64,000 nucleotides of DNA from Gorillibacterium timonense (GTDB lineage: Bacteria; Bacillota; Bacilli; Paenibacillales; NBRC-103111), in contig NZ_LN881724.1 of NCBI RefSeq assembly GCF_001457415.1, positions 1 through 64,000 on the forward strand. Direction: 5' to 3'. Shown here piece by piece: positions 24,710 to 33,264 of this stretch. Position 1 is the stretch's first letter, and every line of letters begins with the position of its first letter. Below the pieces are notes generated by a model. It did no database searches and was not told the origin of the DNA. It was given only the letters and a program-made list of their open reading frames with translations. The position numbers and the translations under genes are program-made.

Positions 24710-25969
24710 ATGAAAACACAGCATACAGGTAAATTTCGAGAATTAACCTTTGAACAACAGGTCGACCATGTCAAACAGGTAGGAAGACGTGCTTTATTGA
24801 AATGGGGATACCCCGAACATGCTACCATGAAGTTATTAAACTTCACAGAGAATGCAACATTTTCCGTGGAAGCAGCAGGAAAACCAAAAATCATTATGCG
24901 TGTTCATAGACTGGATTATGCAGAAGAAGAAACCATCCTTACCGAGTTGCAGTGGATCATGGATTTGAAAAAAGAGACCGATATCCATCTGGCCGATCCT
25001 ATTTCCTCAGAAGCAGGAAACTATGTGGAGGCAATTGAAACTCCGGAATATAGGGAAACAAGATACGTTGTATGCTTTTCATTTCTAGAAGGCCGTGCAC
25101 CTGTAGATAGCAGTGATGACAACAAAGCGGTCGGAGAGATGATTCGCAAAATTGATAAAATCCCGGATAAGATTACGATTCCTTTATTTAAATTTGCAGC
25201 GGGTATTTACGCAAAAGTGGGAAAGCTGCAAAGAAAGTCCTCCATGAACGATATGGATCGCAGACTCTTTTTTGAGGTTGGGATGATTGCCGGGAAAATT
25301 CATGCACAGTCAAAAAAGTGGGAGCAGCCTGCTTATTATAAAAGAATGGAGTGGGATTTCGAGGGCACTTTTGGAGTAGAATGGAATAATTTTTATGGAG
25401 AAAGTTACCGCTCTAGAGAATGGCTAACCGTTTCTGAAATCGCAGCTCTGGATCGTTGTGTGGAAATGACAAAAAGCCGGTTGGAGTCCTATGGGAAATC
25501 CCCGGACCGATATGGAATGATCCATAGTGATTTACGGGCAGCCAATCTTTTGAAGAATGGCAATGCGATCGGTGTGCTGGATTTTGATGACTGCGGCAAG
25601 GGCTGGTACATGTATGAAATTGCAGGCGCCGTAGCATTAATCGAGCATAGGCCTGATTTGGAAGAGATCATTCAAGAGATCATAAAGGGCTATGAATCTG
25701 TCTTGCCCATCTCCAATGAAGATAAAGAAGAAATTTGGACGTTCATTATGATGAGAAGAATCGGAATGCTGCAAAGCTTAATATGCCGGATCAGTTCGGT
25801 TATGCCTGGCGACGGAGAAGCCGTCGAGCTTACCCCAGAAATCCTTGCTTTTTATGCCAAGGGAACGGTTATTCTAGCCAAAGAGTATATGAAAAAATAT
25901 AAGAAAAAAGCATTGCCCGTATCCGGTGCGGTTTTTACAAGACCAACATTGCAGAACATCCACAAATAA
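24710..25969 (+). CDS. Phosphotransferase of the APH/homoserine-kinase II type
   Basis: 419 aa kinase-like protein. The catalytic loop is MIHSDLRAANLL and the metal motif GVLDFDDCGKGW. An N-terminal lobe (FSVEAAGKPKIIMRVHR) carries the ATP-anchoring Lys or Arg. It is longer than typical APH enzymes, with a C-terminal helical extension. It lies 13 bp before an aminotransferase gene, suggesting a two-step modification of an amino-alcohol or amino acid-like metabolite. RBS GATGAGGTGA. Confidence 0.83.
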   Translation: MKTQHTGKFRELTFEQQVDHVKQVGRRALLKWGYPEHATMKLLNFTENATFSVEAAGKPKIIMRVHRLDYAEEETILTELQWIMDLKKETDIHLADPISSEAGNYVEAIETPEYRETRYVVCFSFLEGRAPVDSSDDNKAVGEMIRKIDKIPDKITIPLFKFAAGIYAKVGKLQRKSSMNDMDRRLFFEVGMIAGKIHAQSKKWEQPAYYKRMEWDFEGTFGVEWNNFYGESYRSREWLTVSEIAALDRCVEMTKSRLESYGKSPDRYGMIHSDLRAANLLKNGNAIGVLDFDDCGKGWYMYEIAGAVALIEHRPDLEEIIQEIIKGYESVLPISNEDKEEIWTFIMMRRIGMLQSLICRISSVMPGDGEAVELTPEILAFYAKGTVILAKEYMKKYKKKALPVSGAVFTRPTLQNIHK

Positions 25970-25982
25970 GGGAGGACTTCAA

Positions 25983-27230
25983 ATGAGTAAGGCACATCAA
26001 ATTTATGAAGAAGCGTATGAAATGTGGAACCCCAATAAAGTGGATACCTTTCGAGGATATGGCATAGAGCTTTCCATGGGGGAAAGGGCCGGCAGCATTT
26101 TTAAAGACTTGGACGGGAATGAATTCATTAATATGCATTCCAACGGCGGAGTCTTTAATTTGGGCCACCGAAACGAAGAAGTCAAAGAAGCTTTGATAAA
26201 AGGCGCAGAATTGGTGGATGCAGGGAATCATTATTTCCCATCTGAATATAAGAATGAATTGTGTAATGCACTCTTGAAAGTGTCACCCGGCAATATGAAG
26301 TATGTGTATATGCTAAATGGTGGCAGTGAGGCCAATGACGCAGCGATCAAATTTGCCAGGAGAGCGACCAAAAGAACCCGAGTCATCGCACTTGATTGTG
26401 CCTTTCATGGTTCAACGGGAATTTCGATGCAGGCTGGCTATGAAAGTATGGCCGAATTTTTTAATATGAAGCCGAATCCGGAGCACTATACGCATATCCC
26501 GTATAATGACCTGGAAAGCTTGGAAGAAGTATTGAAATTAAACGATACGGCGTGTGTCATCATCGAGACCATTCCGGCTACAGCAGGTTTTCCTATGCCG
26601 ATTGAAGGCTATCATAAGGGCGTTCAGGATTTGGCGCATAAATATGGGGCTATGTATATCGCCGATGAAGTGCAAACCGGCCTCATGCGAAGTGGTCAGA
26701 TGTGGTGCGTAAGTAAATTCGGCGCGACACCTGACATCATTGTAACGGGCAAAGGACTTTCCGGCGGTTATTATCCAATGTCAGCCGTCATTATGTCGGA
26801 AGAAGCCGGAGCATGGTTGAAGGAAGACGGATTTGCCCATGTCTCCTCTTTTAATGCATCCGAGTTGGGTTGTATTGTAGCATCGAAGGCTATGGAAATT
26901 ACATCTAGACCCTCTACACAAGAGAATGTAGATAGGCTGACGGCTCTGTTTGCAAAAGGACTTGCTGACATGAAGGCGAAGTACCCTGAATTTATTACCG
27001 AAATCAGGCAGTGTGGAGTGATTATGGGGATCAAAACCTCTCATCCCATGGGCGGGGCTGCTCTTATGGGATCGCTAATAAGAAATGGTGTCTGGGCGGT
27101 GATGGCGAACTTTGACAAGTCCGCGTTGCAGTTTAAACCAGGCTTGTTAATGAAAGAGGAAACGGCGAGGGAAGTGTTGGTCCGGTTAGACAAAGCTATA
27201 CACGACATGAAAGTGGCTTTACCCCTATAA
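25983..27230 (+). CDS. Class III (PLP-dependent) aminotransferase
   Basis: 415 aa, fold type I, glutamate-1-semialdehyde aminomutase/omega-aminotransferase group. NGGSEANDAAIKFAR binds phosphate, FHGSTG is the usual aromatic stacking loop, IADEVQTGLMR holds the conserved Asp, and the PLP lysine is Lys257 in VTGKGLSGGYYP. RBS GGGAGGAC. Coupled with the kinase upstream and GtrA downstream. The substrate is unknown and it is not hemL, because no heme neighbours are present. Confidence 0.9.
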   Translation: MSKAHQIYEEAYEMWNPNKVDTFRGYGIELSMGERAGSIFKDLDGNEFINMHSNGGVFNLGHRNEEVKEALIKGAELVDAGNHYFPSEYKNELCNALLKVSPGNMKYVYMLNGGSEANDAAIKFARRATKRTRVIALDCAFHGSTGISMQAGYESMAEFFNMKPNPEHYTHIPYNDLESLEEVLKLNDTACVIIETIPATAGFPMPIEGYHKGVQDLAHKYGAMYIADEVQTGLMRSGQMWCVSKFGATPDIIVTGKGLSGGYYPMSAVIMSEEAGAWLKEDGFAHVSSFNASELGCIVASKAMEITSRPSTQENVDRLTALFAKGLADMKAKYPEFITEIRQCGVIMGIKTSHPMGGAALMGSLIRNGVWAVMANFDKSALQFKPGLLMKEETAREVLVRLDKAIHDMKVALPL

Positions 27231-27273
27231 CCTGATCATGCCCGTATCCGTTTGCGGAAGAAAGGAGATTCGC

Positions 27274-27732
27274 ATGGTAAATAAAGCAAGAACAGAGTTG
27301 TTCAGAACGGTTAAGTATTTTGGAATCGCAGCTTCTGCCGGCGTCATTCAAATGCTGATGTTTACACTGCTTGATCAATTTACCCATTGGTCCTATTGGT
27401 TATGTTACGTAACCGCGCTGGTGATCTCTGTCTTGTGGAATTTTACCTTGAATAGAGAGTTTACTTTTAAAGCAAACAATAATATTTCAATAGCCATGAC
27501 GAAGGTAGCCGTGTATTATGCTATTTTTACACCGGTCACTACGATAATGGGTGATCATTTGGTAGAGGTTCTTTCTTGGAATCCCTATCTTGTAACTTTC
27601 ATTAGCTTATTAGTAAATGGCGTTACTGAATTTTTGTACCAACGGTTTTTTGTATTTGGAAAATCAGTTGACGGCAAATTAAATGTTTCCCGTAAAAAGT
27701 TGGATGCTGCTGCATCAACGATCAGTCATTAA
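27274..27732 (+). CDS. GtrA-like membrane protein
   Basis: 152 aa with four predicted membrane helices (FGIAASAGVIQMLMFTLL, YWLCYVTALVISVLWNF, VAVYYAIFTPVTTI, LVTFISLLVNGVTEFLY) and the family motif NFTLNREFTF. GtrA proteins are implicated in moving lipid-linked sugars or in wall glycan synthesis. RBS AAAGGAG. Its 3' end overlaps the convergent dehydrogenase gene by 11 bp. Confidence 0.87.
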   Translation: MVNKARTELFRTVKYFGIAASAGVIQMLMFTLLDQFTHWSYWLCYVTALVISVLWNFTLNREFTFKANNNISIAMTKVAVYYAIFTPVTTIMGDHLVEVLSWNPYLVTFISLLVNGVTEFLYQRFFVFGKSVDGKLNVSRKKLDAAASTISH

Positions 27733-28735
27733 TCGTTAAGCCTATTCGCGGATAATGAAATTTTTGCTCTACATCGAAGGCAGTGAGAGAATCCTTCATT
27801 GGAAATTCTAAATGGATTAAGGGATGCAAGTCTAATGAATGAAGAATAGCCAGGGTTTCGACAAGTTCCTTTTTTGTGTATAAAAAGGAACTTGTTATTT
27901 TTATGTTCATAAGGAAAAACTTAATCGAATTAATCGAAAAATCGATCGTTAGGTCATAATACACCATGAGCATGATCGTACCGCCTCTGGCAACTAAGTC
28001 TGTGGAGACCGAAAGCCATTCCGGATGACTGGAGGTTAGAACAACCGACTGAAATCCAATGAAATCCGACAATTTCATCAGTTCGGTTTTATAGGTATCT
28101 TCGCGAGGATCTACTACAAAATCGGCCCCAAGCTGTCTGGCCAATTTTTGGTTTACTTCTTTAGGCTCTACAAGGGTAACCGTTTTGGCTCCTGCCTGTT
28201 TGGCAAGCTGAAGCAGCACTAATCCATTAAAATCACCGCCAAAAATGCAAATATTCTCTCCTTTTTTGATAGCCGCTTTGCGGAAGGCATGATAAACAAC
28301 GGCTACGGGCTCCAATAGACAACCTATGGAAAAGGGCATATCGTCTGGAATGGGTACAAGCTGATTCTTATCCCAAACGATATAATCACAGATCGTGCCG
28401 GCATTCGAGGTTATTTCCAGGCAGTTGTTTTCTTCTTCCTTCTCACAATAGGCACATTTCCCGCAAAATTTAGCGACCGTACCCGATACATGCTGGCCAA
28501 TGTAGAAGCCGTCTTTTTTTGCCGCAGATCCCAAGTCTACAATGATACCGGACATTTCATATCCGGCCAAACCGTTTTTGGCATAAAAGTCCCATGTTCG
28601 ATACACTCGAAGATCTTGTATGCCAATGGTGCTATACATCACCTTAATTTTCACGTCATTTTCAGATAAAAGCTGGGGGTCCTCTATTTCTTTAAAGGCT
28701 AAAATACCATTTTTATATTTCCATAAGGCCCGCAT
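27722..28735 (-). CDS. Zinc-type medium-chain alcohol dehydrogenase
   Basis: 337 aa. The structural zinc site is present as CGKCAYCEKEEENNC and the catalytic lobe as GLAGYEMSG (GYE replaces the usual GHE). The Rossmann motif is ICIFGGDFNGLVLLQLAKQAGA, with Asp replacing the usual Gly in GxGxxG. It likely oxidises a polyol or amino-sugar alcohol with NAD(P). Co-directional with, and overlapped 23 bp by, the AraC-type regulator gene. Confidence 0.87.
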   Translation of the reverse strand: MRALWKYKNGILAFKEIEDPQLLSENDVKIKVMYSTIGIQDLRVYRTWDFYAKNGLAGYEMSGIIVDLGSAAKKDGFYIGQHVSGTVAKFCGKCAYCEKEEENNCLEITSNAGTICDYIVWDKNQLVPIPDDMPFSIGCLLEPVAVVYHAFRKAAIKKGENICIFGGDFNGLVLLQLAKQAGAKTVTLVEPKEVNQKLARQLGADFVVDPREDTYKTELMKLSDFIGFQSVVLTSSHPEWLSVSTDLVARGGTIMLMVYYDLTIDFSINSIKFFLMNIKITSSFLYTKKELVETLAILHSLDLHPLIHLEFPMKDSLTAFDVEQKFHYPRIGLTIND

Positions 28736-30149
28736 AATTTTGATTGAAGTCCTCCTTATTTTCTCTTAATAAACGGAATTCAAGTGCAGAAAAGCCGGTC
28801 GTTTTGCGGAAGGTCTTAATAAAATAACCCGTATCACTAAATCCGACAGAAGAGGCAATATGATAGACTTTTTCATTCGTAAAAAGAAGCAGATACTTCG
28901 CTTCTTGCATTCTTAGGATGTGAAGGCACTCTGCGATTGTCCGATGAAACTGGCTTTTGAAAAGCCGATTTACGTAAATTTTATTCAGCCCTAGCTTGTT
29001 TGCGATGCCATCAAGCGAAATCGTTGTTTGGTATTCATTATAGAGCGTTAGTATGCATTGTTTTACCGTATCTTGTTGCATAGAAGAGGGGGACTCTATC
29101 GGGATAAAAAGTTTCGATTCAAGCAGCCAGGCCAGTTCTTGTTCAATACAAGGGAATCGGAAATCAATGCGTTCCTTGAAAAACAAGGAGTATACGATTT
29201 GTAAGTGCATGCGGATATATTCCAGAACCGAACGATCATAGCTTGCCTTAATGGTGTGTATATAGATATCCTGCAAAATATGCTTGGCTGATTCTATATC
29301 AAGGTCTAAGAGATTGGTCAACAATAATATAAACTGATTTTTCAGATCATTCCGCGTAGGCGTAATGACGGGATGTTGTAAGGTTTGGAGGCTTTTGCTG
29401 TCACCCTGTATGAAATAGAGGAGCGGAATTCGATCTACCATTTCCTCAAAGGTAGCCTGCAGGTTTTTCCAGGAGATGTTTTCTTTGTAAAATAAAGCGG
29501 TCTGCTGCCCCAAAATTTGAAAGATGAGGGAAGAAAGCTGGGTATAATGAAACTCTTTTTTGATTTGAGAACGGTTCATATAGAAGATAGCAATCGAACC
29601 TGACGTATGAAGCAAATGCAGATTACAGAATGGAGCCGTTTTTTCAATCAGGGTATGGCAAGTGGTACTATCCAGCATATCCGTCTCATGAAAAGTCCTT
29701 ATTACAAGAATATGATAAGAATCCGGCTGGATCATAACCGAGTGCGTTCCATTCCAGTTAACCGTAATCTTCGTATTCCGATTTTGTAAGGAAGACGAGT
29801 GTCGTTGTCTTATATGGTCGATAATTTCATGAAACAGTTCTTTGCTAAGGGTATCCTTGTCCAGCAAAAATAGATTATCCTTTCTTGGATAGTCAAGATC
29901 GGCTTCATGACAGATGAGAAGAACATGAAAGGGCCAATTGTATTGATACATCTGATCGAGAATATCTTCAAAAGGTAAGAAGAGGGAAGTGTCTACGATT
30001 GCAATATCGGAATGTGTTTCACGAAAAGCATCAACGGCATCCATGCTGAAGGGAACAATATGAATCCGGAACAAGGAGGGATCCTCCAGCATTTCATAGA
30101 TTTTTTTCAACAGAATTCTGTTTTCCGAAATTAGAACAACGTGGTACAA
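28713..30149 (-). CDS. Receiver-like/AraC-family transcriptional regulator
   Basis: 478 aa. The N-terminal ~110 residues resemble a response-regulator receiver (HVVLISENRILLKKIYEML, DIAIVDTSLF with the phospho-acceptor-position Asp), a middle domain of unknown function follows, and a C-terminal AraC HTH pair comprises SLDGIANKLGLNKIYVNRLFK and VYHIASSVGFSDTGYFIKTFRK. No cognate histidine kinase is adjacent. It probably regulates the divergent or overlapping metabolic cluster. Confidence 0.87.
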   Translation of the reverse strand: MYHVVLISENRILLKKIYEMLEDPSLFRIHIVPFSMDAVDAFRETHSDIAIVDTSLFLPFEDILDQMYQYNWPFHVLLICHEADLDYPRKDNLFLLDKDTLSKELFHEIIDHIRQRHSSSLQNRNTKITVNWNGTHSVMIQPDSYHILVIRTFHETDMLDSTTCHTLIEKTAPFCNLHLLHTSGSIAIFYMNRSQIKKEFHYTQLSSLIFQILGQQTALFYKENISWKNLQATFEEMVDRIPLLYFIQGDSKSLQTLQHPVITPTRNDLKNQFILLLTNLLDLDIESAKHILQDIYIHTIKASYDRSVLEYIRMHLQIVYSLFFKERIDFRFPCIEQELAWLLESKLFIPIESPSSMQQDTVKQCILTLYNEYQTTISLDGIANKLGLNKIYVNRLFKSQFHRTIAECLHILRMQEAKYLLLFTNEKVYHIASSVGFSDTGYFIKTFRKTTGFSALEFRLLRENKEDFNQNYAGLMEI

Positions 30150-30170
30150 AAAATCACCTGCGATTCTTTT

Positions 30171-30229
30171 TTAGAGCGTGTCTTCAAACTCGGCTATCCC
30201 ATGAGTTTGAAGACATAGACACACTCTAG
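30171..30229. repeat. Long inverted repeat
   Basis: TTAGAGCGTGTCTTCAAACTC and GAGTTTGAAGACATAGACACACTCTAG flank an 11-nt loop. It resembles a transposon end or MITE remnant, or an imperfect terminator lacking a T run. It sits just upstream of the AraC-type gene start. Confidence 0.65.
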
Positions 30230-30422
30230 ATGAATTTTTATCATTCCCTACATCCTTTATTCGACAAGAGAGCTTATTTTCCTTGATTGAGATCATCGGC
30301 GGATCAGCCGCGGGATGATCTCCGATCACCGTGCCTCGGAACCAGGCGGCTGCTGCGTTCACTTCGGTGCTGGTCAAGCGGTGGCCATTCGACTCCCAAT
30401 GGATGGTCACGTTGTAAGTAGC
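30230..30422 (-). other. Possible minus-strand gene remnant
   Basis: On the minus strand a protein-like stretch (VTIHWESNGHRLTSTEVNA, AAAWFRGTVIGDHP) is open from about 30446 downwards but overlaps the DoxX promoter and runs into the inverted repeat. It may be a remnant of an unidentified protein. No family recognised. Confidence 0.25.
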
Positions 30423-30452
30423 TTGACAAAAGTAAGTGTACCACATTATAAT
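30423..30452 (+). promoter_or_regulatory. Promoter and AAAGTAAG operator repeats of doxX copy 1
   Basis: TTGACA and TATAAT with an 18-bp spacer. AAAAGTAAG occurs in the spacer and again at about 30477-30485, with a related ATAAAGTAAT between. The same arrangement recurs at 42300-42329 before the second copy. TAAGTA-type repeats are typical of MarR/DUF24 redox regulators; that link is inference. Confidence 0.75.
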
Positions 30453-30504
30453 TCAAACATAAAGTAATAAGCTAAATAAAAGTAAGCTTATAGGAGGAAT
30501 AACA

Positions 30505-30894
30505 ATGATGGATTTGGGGCTTTTGTTAATTCGTTTGGTGATTGGGGTCAGCTTTATTGGACATGGTACACAAAAGCTGTTCGGGTGGTTTGGAGGCTAC
30601 GGGCCGAAGGGAACCGGCGGCTGGATGGAGTCGATCGGGATTAAGCCGGGGGTATTGATGGCGGTGTTGGCCGGTTTGGCCGAACTCGCAGGTGGATTGC
30701 TTTTTGCAGTGGGCTTACTTACACCTGTCGCGGCCGCTTTGATCGTCCTTACCATGCTGGGGGCTATGGTGAAAGTTCACCTCCCTAACGGTTACTGGGT
30801 AGACAAAGGCGGCATTGAGTATCCTTTCGTGCTTGTGGTGGTGGCCATCGCCATCGCCTTGATCGGGCCAGGAGCCTATGCGATTGGATTCTGA
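30505..30894 (+). CDS. DoxX-family membrane protein, copy 1
   Basis: 129 aa with four membrane helices. It starts MMDLGLLLIRLVIGVSFIGHG, with FGWFGGYGPKGTGGW and LAELAGGLLFAVGLL typical of the DoxX/CatD group linked to quinone and thiol stress. RBS AGGAGGA. Followed by a perfect terminator. A near-identical paralogue is at 42387-42776. Confidence 0.92.
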   Translation: MMDLGLLLIRLVIGVSFIGHGTQKLFGWFGGYGPKGTGGWMESIGIKPGVLMAVLAGLAELAGGLLFAVGLLTPVAAALIVLTMLGAMVKVHLPNGYWVDKGGIEYPFVLVVVAIAIALIGPGAYAIGF

Positions 30895-30905
30895 TGATAG
30901 CTGGC

Positions 30906-30954
30906 GGCGACCGTTCTTCGGTATCTACCGAAGAACGGTCGCCTATTCTTTTTT
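30906..30954 (+). terminator. Rho-independent terminator of doxX copy 1
   Basis: A perfect 18-bp stem starts GGCGACCGTTCTTCGGTA, with a TC loop and the complementary arm, followed by TATTCTTTTTT. Confidence 0.93.
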
Positions 30955-31013
30955 CGAGCAGATCATGGTTGTTCGCAGATTGGGGGTTGTTAACACGGTT
31001 TCATTCGCCTATA

Positions 31014-31029
31014 ATACCCATAGGGGTAT
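31014..31029 (+). promoter_or_regulatory. CsoR/CstR-type operator
   Basis: ATACCCATAGGGGTAT is a near-perfect dyad with G/C tracts of the type bound by CsoR/CstR/RcnR repressors. It lies about 90 bp upstream of the repressor gene, overlapping a plausible -10 (TATAAT at 31010-31015), which suggests autoregulation. Confidence 0.75.
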
Positions 31030-31117
31030 TGGTATAGAGCAAAGATGTGCCCCATTCATTCATAATCTCTAGCTACGCCGGAACGGGACCCGGATATCGG
31101 CAAAGGAGCATGCGACA

Positions 31118-31387
31118 ATGGAGTCTCACTATACCGAACCCATGAAAACACGCCTAAAAAAAATCGAAGGCCAAATTCGGGGGATTCTTCGTCTGATGGA
31201 GGAAGGAAAGCCGTGCAAAGAGGTTGTCGCGCAGCTTTCGGCTGTCCGTAACGCTTCCGATAAAGCCATTGCGCAGATCGTGGCGGAGAACCTGCAGAAA
31301 TGCATCCGGGATGAGCAGGAGACCGGCGGGCAAGACACCGGCAAGATCGTCCAAGAGGCCGTCGACCTCATCGTGAAGAGTCGTTAA
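31118..31387 (+). CDS. CsoR-family repressor, CstR (persulfide sensor)-like
   Basis: 89 aa, all-helical DUF156 protein. Cys33 and Cys62 match the two ligand positions of the family (29 apart). The position of the copper-binding His (58) is Asn, as expected of persulfide-sensing CstR rather than copper-sensing CsoR. The neighbouring rhodanese-like gene agrees. DNA contacts lie in MKTRLKKIEGQIRGI. The start has AAAGGAG upstream. Confidence 0.82.
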   Translation: MESHYTEPMKTRLKKIEGQIRGILRLMEEGKPCKEVVAQLSAVRNASDKAIAQIVAENLQKCIRDEQETGGQDTGKIVQEAVDLIVKSR

Positions 31388-31405
31388 TAGAAAGGACTTC
31401 CCTTG

Positions 31406-31822
31406 ATGTTCCTGATGATCCTCTTATCTTTTATAGCTGGAGCCATTTTTCTGTTGGGCTTACGCGGGTTTTGGCCTGTGCCTTCCCTTCGTTATGTGAA
31501 GAGGGAGGAGGGGCTGGAGATCTCGCATACGAATGCAAATGCCAAGCTGCTCGATGTCCGGGATGCCTTTGACTACGAGAAGGGACACGTCCCGGGATCC
31601 ATTAACATTTCCTTGGGACGTCTACCTTACGTGTGGGAGAAGGAGCTTTCTCCGGATGATAAGGTCGTCATCTTGGCCGGAAGTCGTTATCAAAGCAATC
31701 GGGCTGCCCGTATTCTGCATAGGCGCGGCTTTCGGCAGCTGTATGCGGTTCGCTGTTTCTTGCCTCCAAGCCCATGCCAAGAGCGGAAGGGGTTCTCGAA
31801 GGCGGAATGCCGAGGCTGTTAG
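31406..31822 (+). CDS. Membrane-anchored rhodanese-like protein lacking the active-site Cys
   Basis: 138 aa. One N-terminal membrane helix (MFLMILLSFIAGAIFLLGL) precedes a rhodanese domain with LLDVRDAFDYEKGHVPGSI. The catalytic loop, normally C-x5-R, reads VILAGSRYQSNRAA, so Ala stands where the sulfur-carrying Cys is expected. The Cys-containing C-terminal tail (SPCQERKGF, AECRGC) is unusual and could reflect a late frameshift or a displaced thiol. It lies 18 bp behind the CstR-like gene, so it is in the same operon. Confidence 0.72.
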   Translation: MFLMILLSFIAGAIFLLGLRGFWPVPSLRYVKREEGLEISHTNANAKLLDVRDAFDYEKGHVPGSINISLGRLPYVWEKELSPDDKVVILAGSRYQSNRAARILHRRGFRQLYAVRCFLPPSPCQERKGFSKAECRGC

Positions 31823-31870
31823 CCCGATTCGATGGGCAACTTATACGATGAAGAACTTCGCGAGCCAATC

Positions 31871-31911
31871 AAAAGGGCCGTCCTAACAGCAATCAGGACT
31901 GCCCTTTTTTG
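31871..31911. terminator. Bidirectional terminator
   Basis: The stem AAAAGGGCcGTCCT / AGGACtGCCCTTTT is followed by TTTT on the + strand, with an A-rich left flank acting as T-rich on the minus strand. It lies between the convergent rhodanese and GNAT genes. Confidence 0.85.
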
Positions 31912-31931
31912 ATGGCCAAGCGAGGCTCTTC

Positions 31932-32384
31932 CTACTCGATTTTCAGAAGGCGAATGATTTCCCCATCGACGATTTCTTCACTAACCTTGGAAAAGCCTAA
32001 GGACTCATATAATCTCTCTGCCACTTGATTGTTGGGCCGATGTCCGATCATGATTTTTTTACAAGCGGAGAGATTCAGCCTCATCCATTCCATCAACCGC
32101 TCCATTGCTGCTCTGCCGTAGCCCTTTCCTTGATGCTTTTCGTCGATCATGATCGCCGGAATCCAGTGATTGCCATCCTTATCGGGCTGCAGACAAAAGA
32201 CGAGAAACCCGACAAGCTCTTCTTCCGAGTAAATAGCGCGCACTTCAAACTCATCCACATATTTCGATTCGGCAATCCAATACACGACCGGTGCAGGAAA
32301 GACATCAAGCTGCTCCGTTTTTACCTTAAGCTGGGTACAGGCATACCAATTCTCAATCGACACGGGCTTCAATGAAATAACCAT
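31932..32384 (-). CDS. GNAT-family N-acetyltransferase
   Basis: 150 aa. The acetyl-CoA-binding motif A is PAIMIDEKHQGKGYGRAAME (Q/RxxGxG/A as QGKGYG). The C-terminal strand is AERLYESLGFSKVSEE. Start MVISLKPVS chosen because AAGGAGG lies 8 nt before. Resembles the spermidine/ribosomal-protein acetyltransferase group; substrate unknown. Confidence 0.88.
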   Translation of the reverse strand: MVISLKPVSIENWYACTQLKVKTEQLDVFPAPVVYWIAESKYVDEFEVRAIYSEEELVGFLVFCLQPDKDGNHWIPAIMIDEKHQGKGYGRAAMERLMEWMRLNLSACKKIMIGHRPNNQVAERLYESLGFSKVSEEIVDGEIIRLLKIE

Positions 32385-32666
32385 AGCCAATTCCTCCTTC
32401 ATTCTTTTCGCAGAGGAATTTGTCCTCTACGATTACTGCGTAACCTTTCGCACGTCCACCACAACTCGGATGTTTTTCATACCCCATCACTCCTCTCGGA
32501 AAATGAAATTCCATTCTCAGAAAATGAAACTTCAGTACGTTATTCGTTTTCCCATCGTTCCTTCCTTTCTTGTGACCGATCACTAGCATGCGGAAAGATT
32601 GACTTTACTGGATATTTCCAAGTGGTTTAGCTGCCAGCAACAATCTCTTGGGAAAGGGGGGAGCGA

Positions 32667-32803
32667 ATGGACGATGTAAACACCGGTGAGGTGCTGCCGG
32701 AGGAGCTACTGAACGAAGTCCTCCGGCAGGCAAGCTGCGGTATGTCCCGCTGCAACCGGAAAAGAAAGCCTGGGAAGAAACCGGCAACGCTGCTTTTTTA
32801 TTA
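32667..32803 (+). pseudogene. Remnant of a small CD3324-like HTH protein
   Basis: ATG 32667 follows GGAAAGGGGGGAG and encodes VNTGEVLPEELLNEVLRQ, resembling the N-terminus of CD3324-family proteins (VLPEELLKEIQ). The frame then shifts: in another frame the continuation LRYVPLQPEKKAWEETGN matches the family's IP-PEKKKWGE-SG segment. Only the first ~45 residues remain. Confidence 0.45.
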
Positions 32804-32816
32804 ATTTCTATCACCA

Positions 32817-33052
32817 TTAATTTAAACTATCCAAGAAGGCTAATTTCCTCTGAATATAAGTTCGAGTGGCCTTAGTATTAATCGTGTTCATGTACCTATG
32901 AACTTCTTTGTTCTCATTTATATCAGGAATATATAAATCTGTTTTGACTCCTAATTCTTTTAAGCGGTTATAATAATCTTCAGCTTGATCTGGAAATGAC
33001 CCCGTGTTTCCATCAGTTATAAAAGTCGGTGGGAAATTACTCGATCTGAACC
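32817..33052 (-). pseudogene. Alpha/beta hydrolase, C-terminal fragment
   Basis: On the minus strand a frame ending at 32817 reads FPPTFITDGNTGSFPDQAE, then YYNRLKELGVKTDLYIPD and EVHRYMNTINTKATRTY, the acid/His end of an esterase-type alpha/beta hydrolase (His in EVHRY). The nucleophile half is missing upstream. AT-rich like the cassette genes. Confidence 0.6.
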
Positions 33053-33104
33053 AGGACTTGTCTAAATAAAAGCAGCTGGAGCTGCCTATAGCAGAGGCAA
33101 TGGA

Positions 33105-33144
33105 CAGACCTGTAGGAAGTGCATATGCGCTTCCTACAGGTCTG
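33105..33144. repeat. Perfect inverted repeat, 15-bp arms
   Basis: CAGACCTGTAGGAAG and CTTCCTACAGGTCTG enclose GCATATGC-containing sequence that is itself palindromic. It could be a terminator without a good T run or a transposon scar. Confidence 0.65.
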
Positions 33145-33264
33145 CTTTCGTTGAAAAAGTCACGGACTTCTGCATAGGGTAATGGTCATATACTTTTCAC
33201 TCGCTGTAGATATGAAGGGAAAATTTCGATCCACATATTCGTGTTTATTGGATAAATGCTCGGT

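Noticed and set aside
23357..25969. Calling the two APH-type proteins antibiotic resistance genes
   Set aside because: They carry only the general kinase motifs; no resistance subtype signature was recognised and the second is part of a metabolic cluster.
32353..32589. 78-codon minus-strand frame overlapping the GNAT gene start
   Set aside because: It overlaps the well-supported GNAT start and RBS and has no recognised family. HPSCGGRAKGYAVIVEDK looks mildly protein-like, but the evidence is insufficient.
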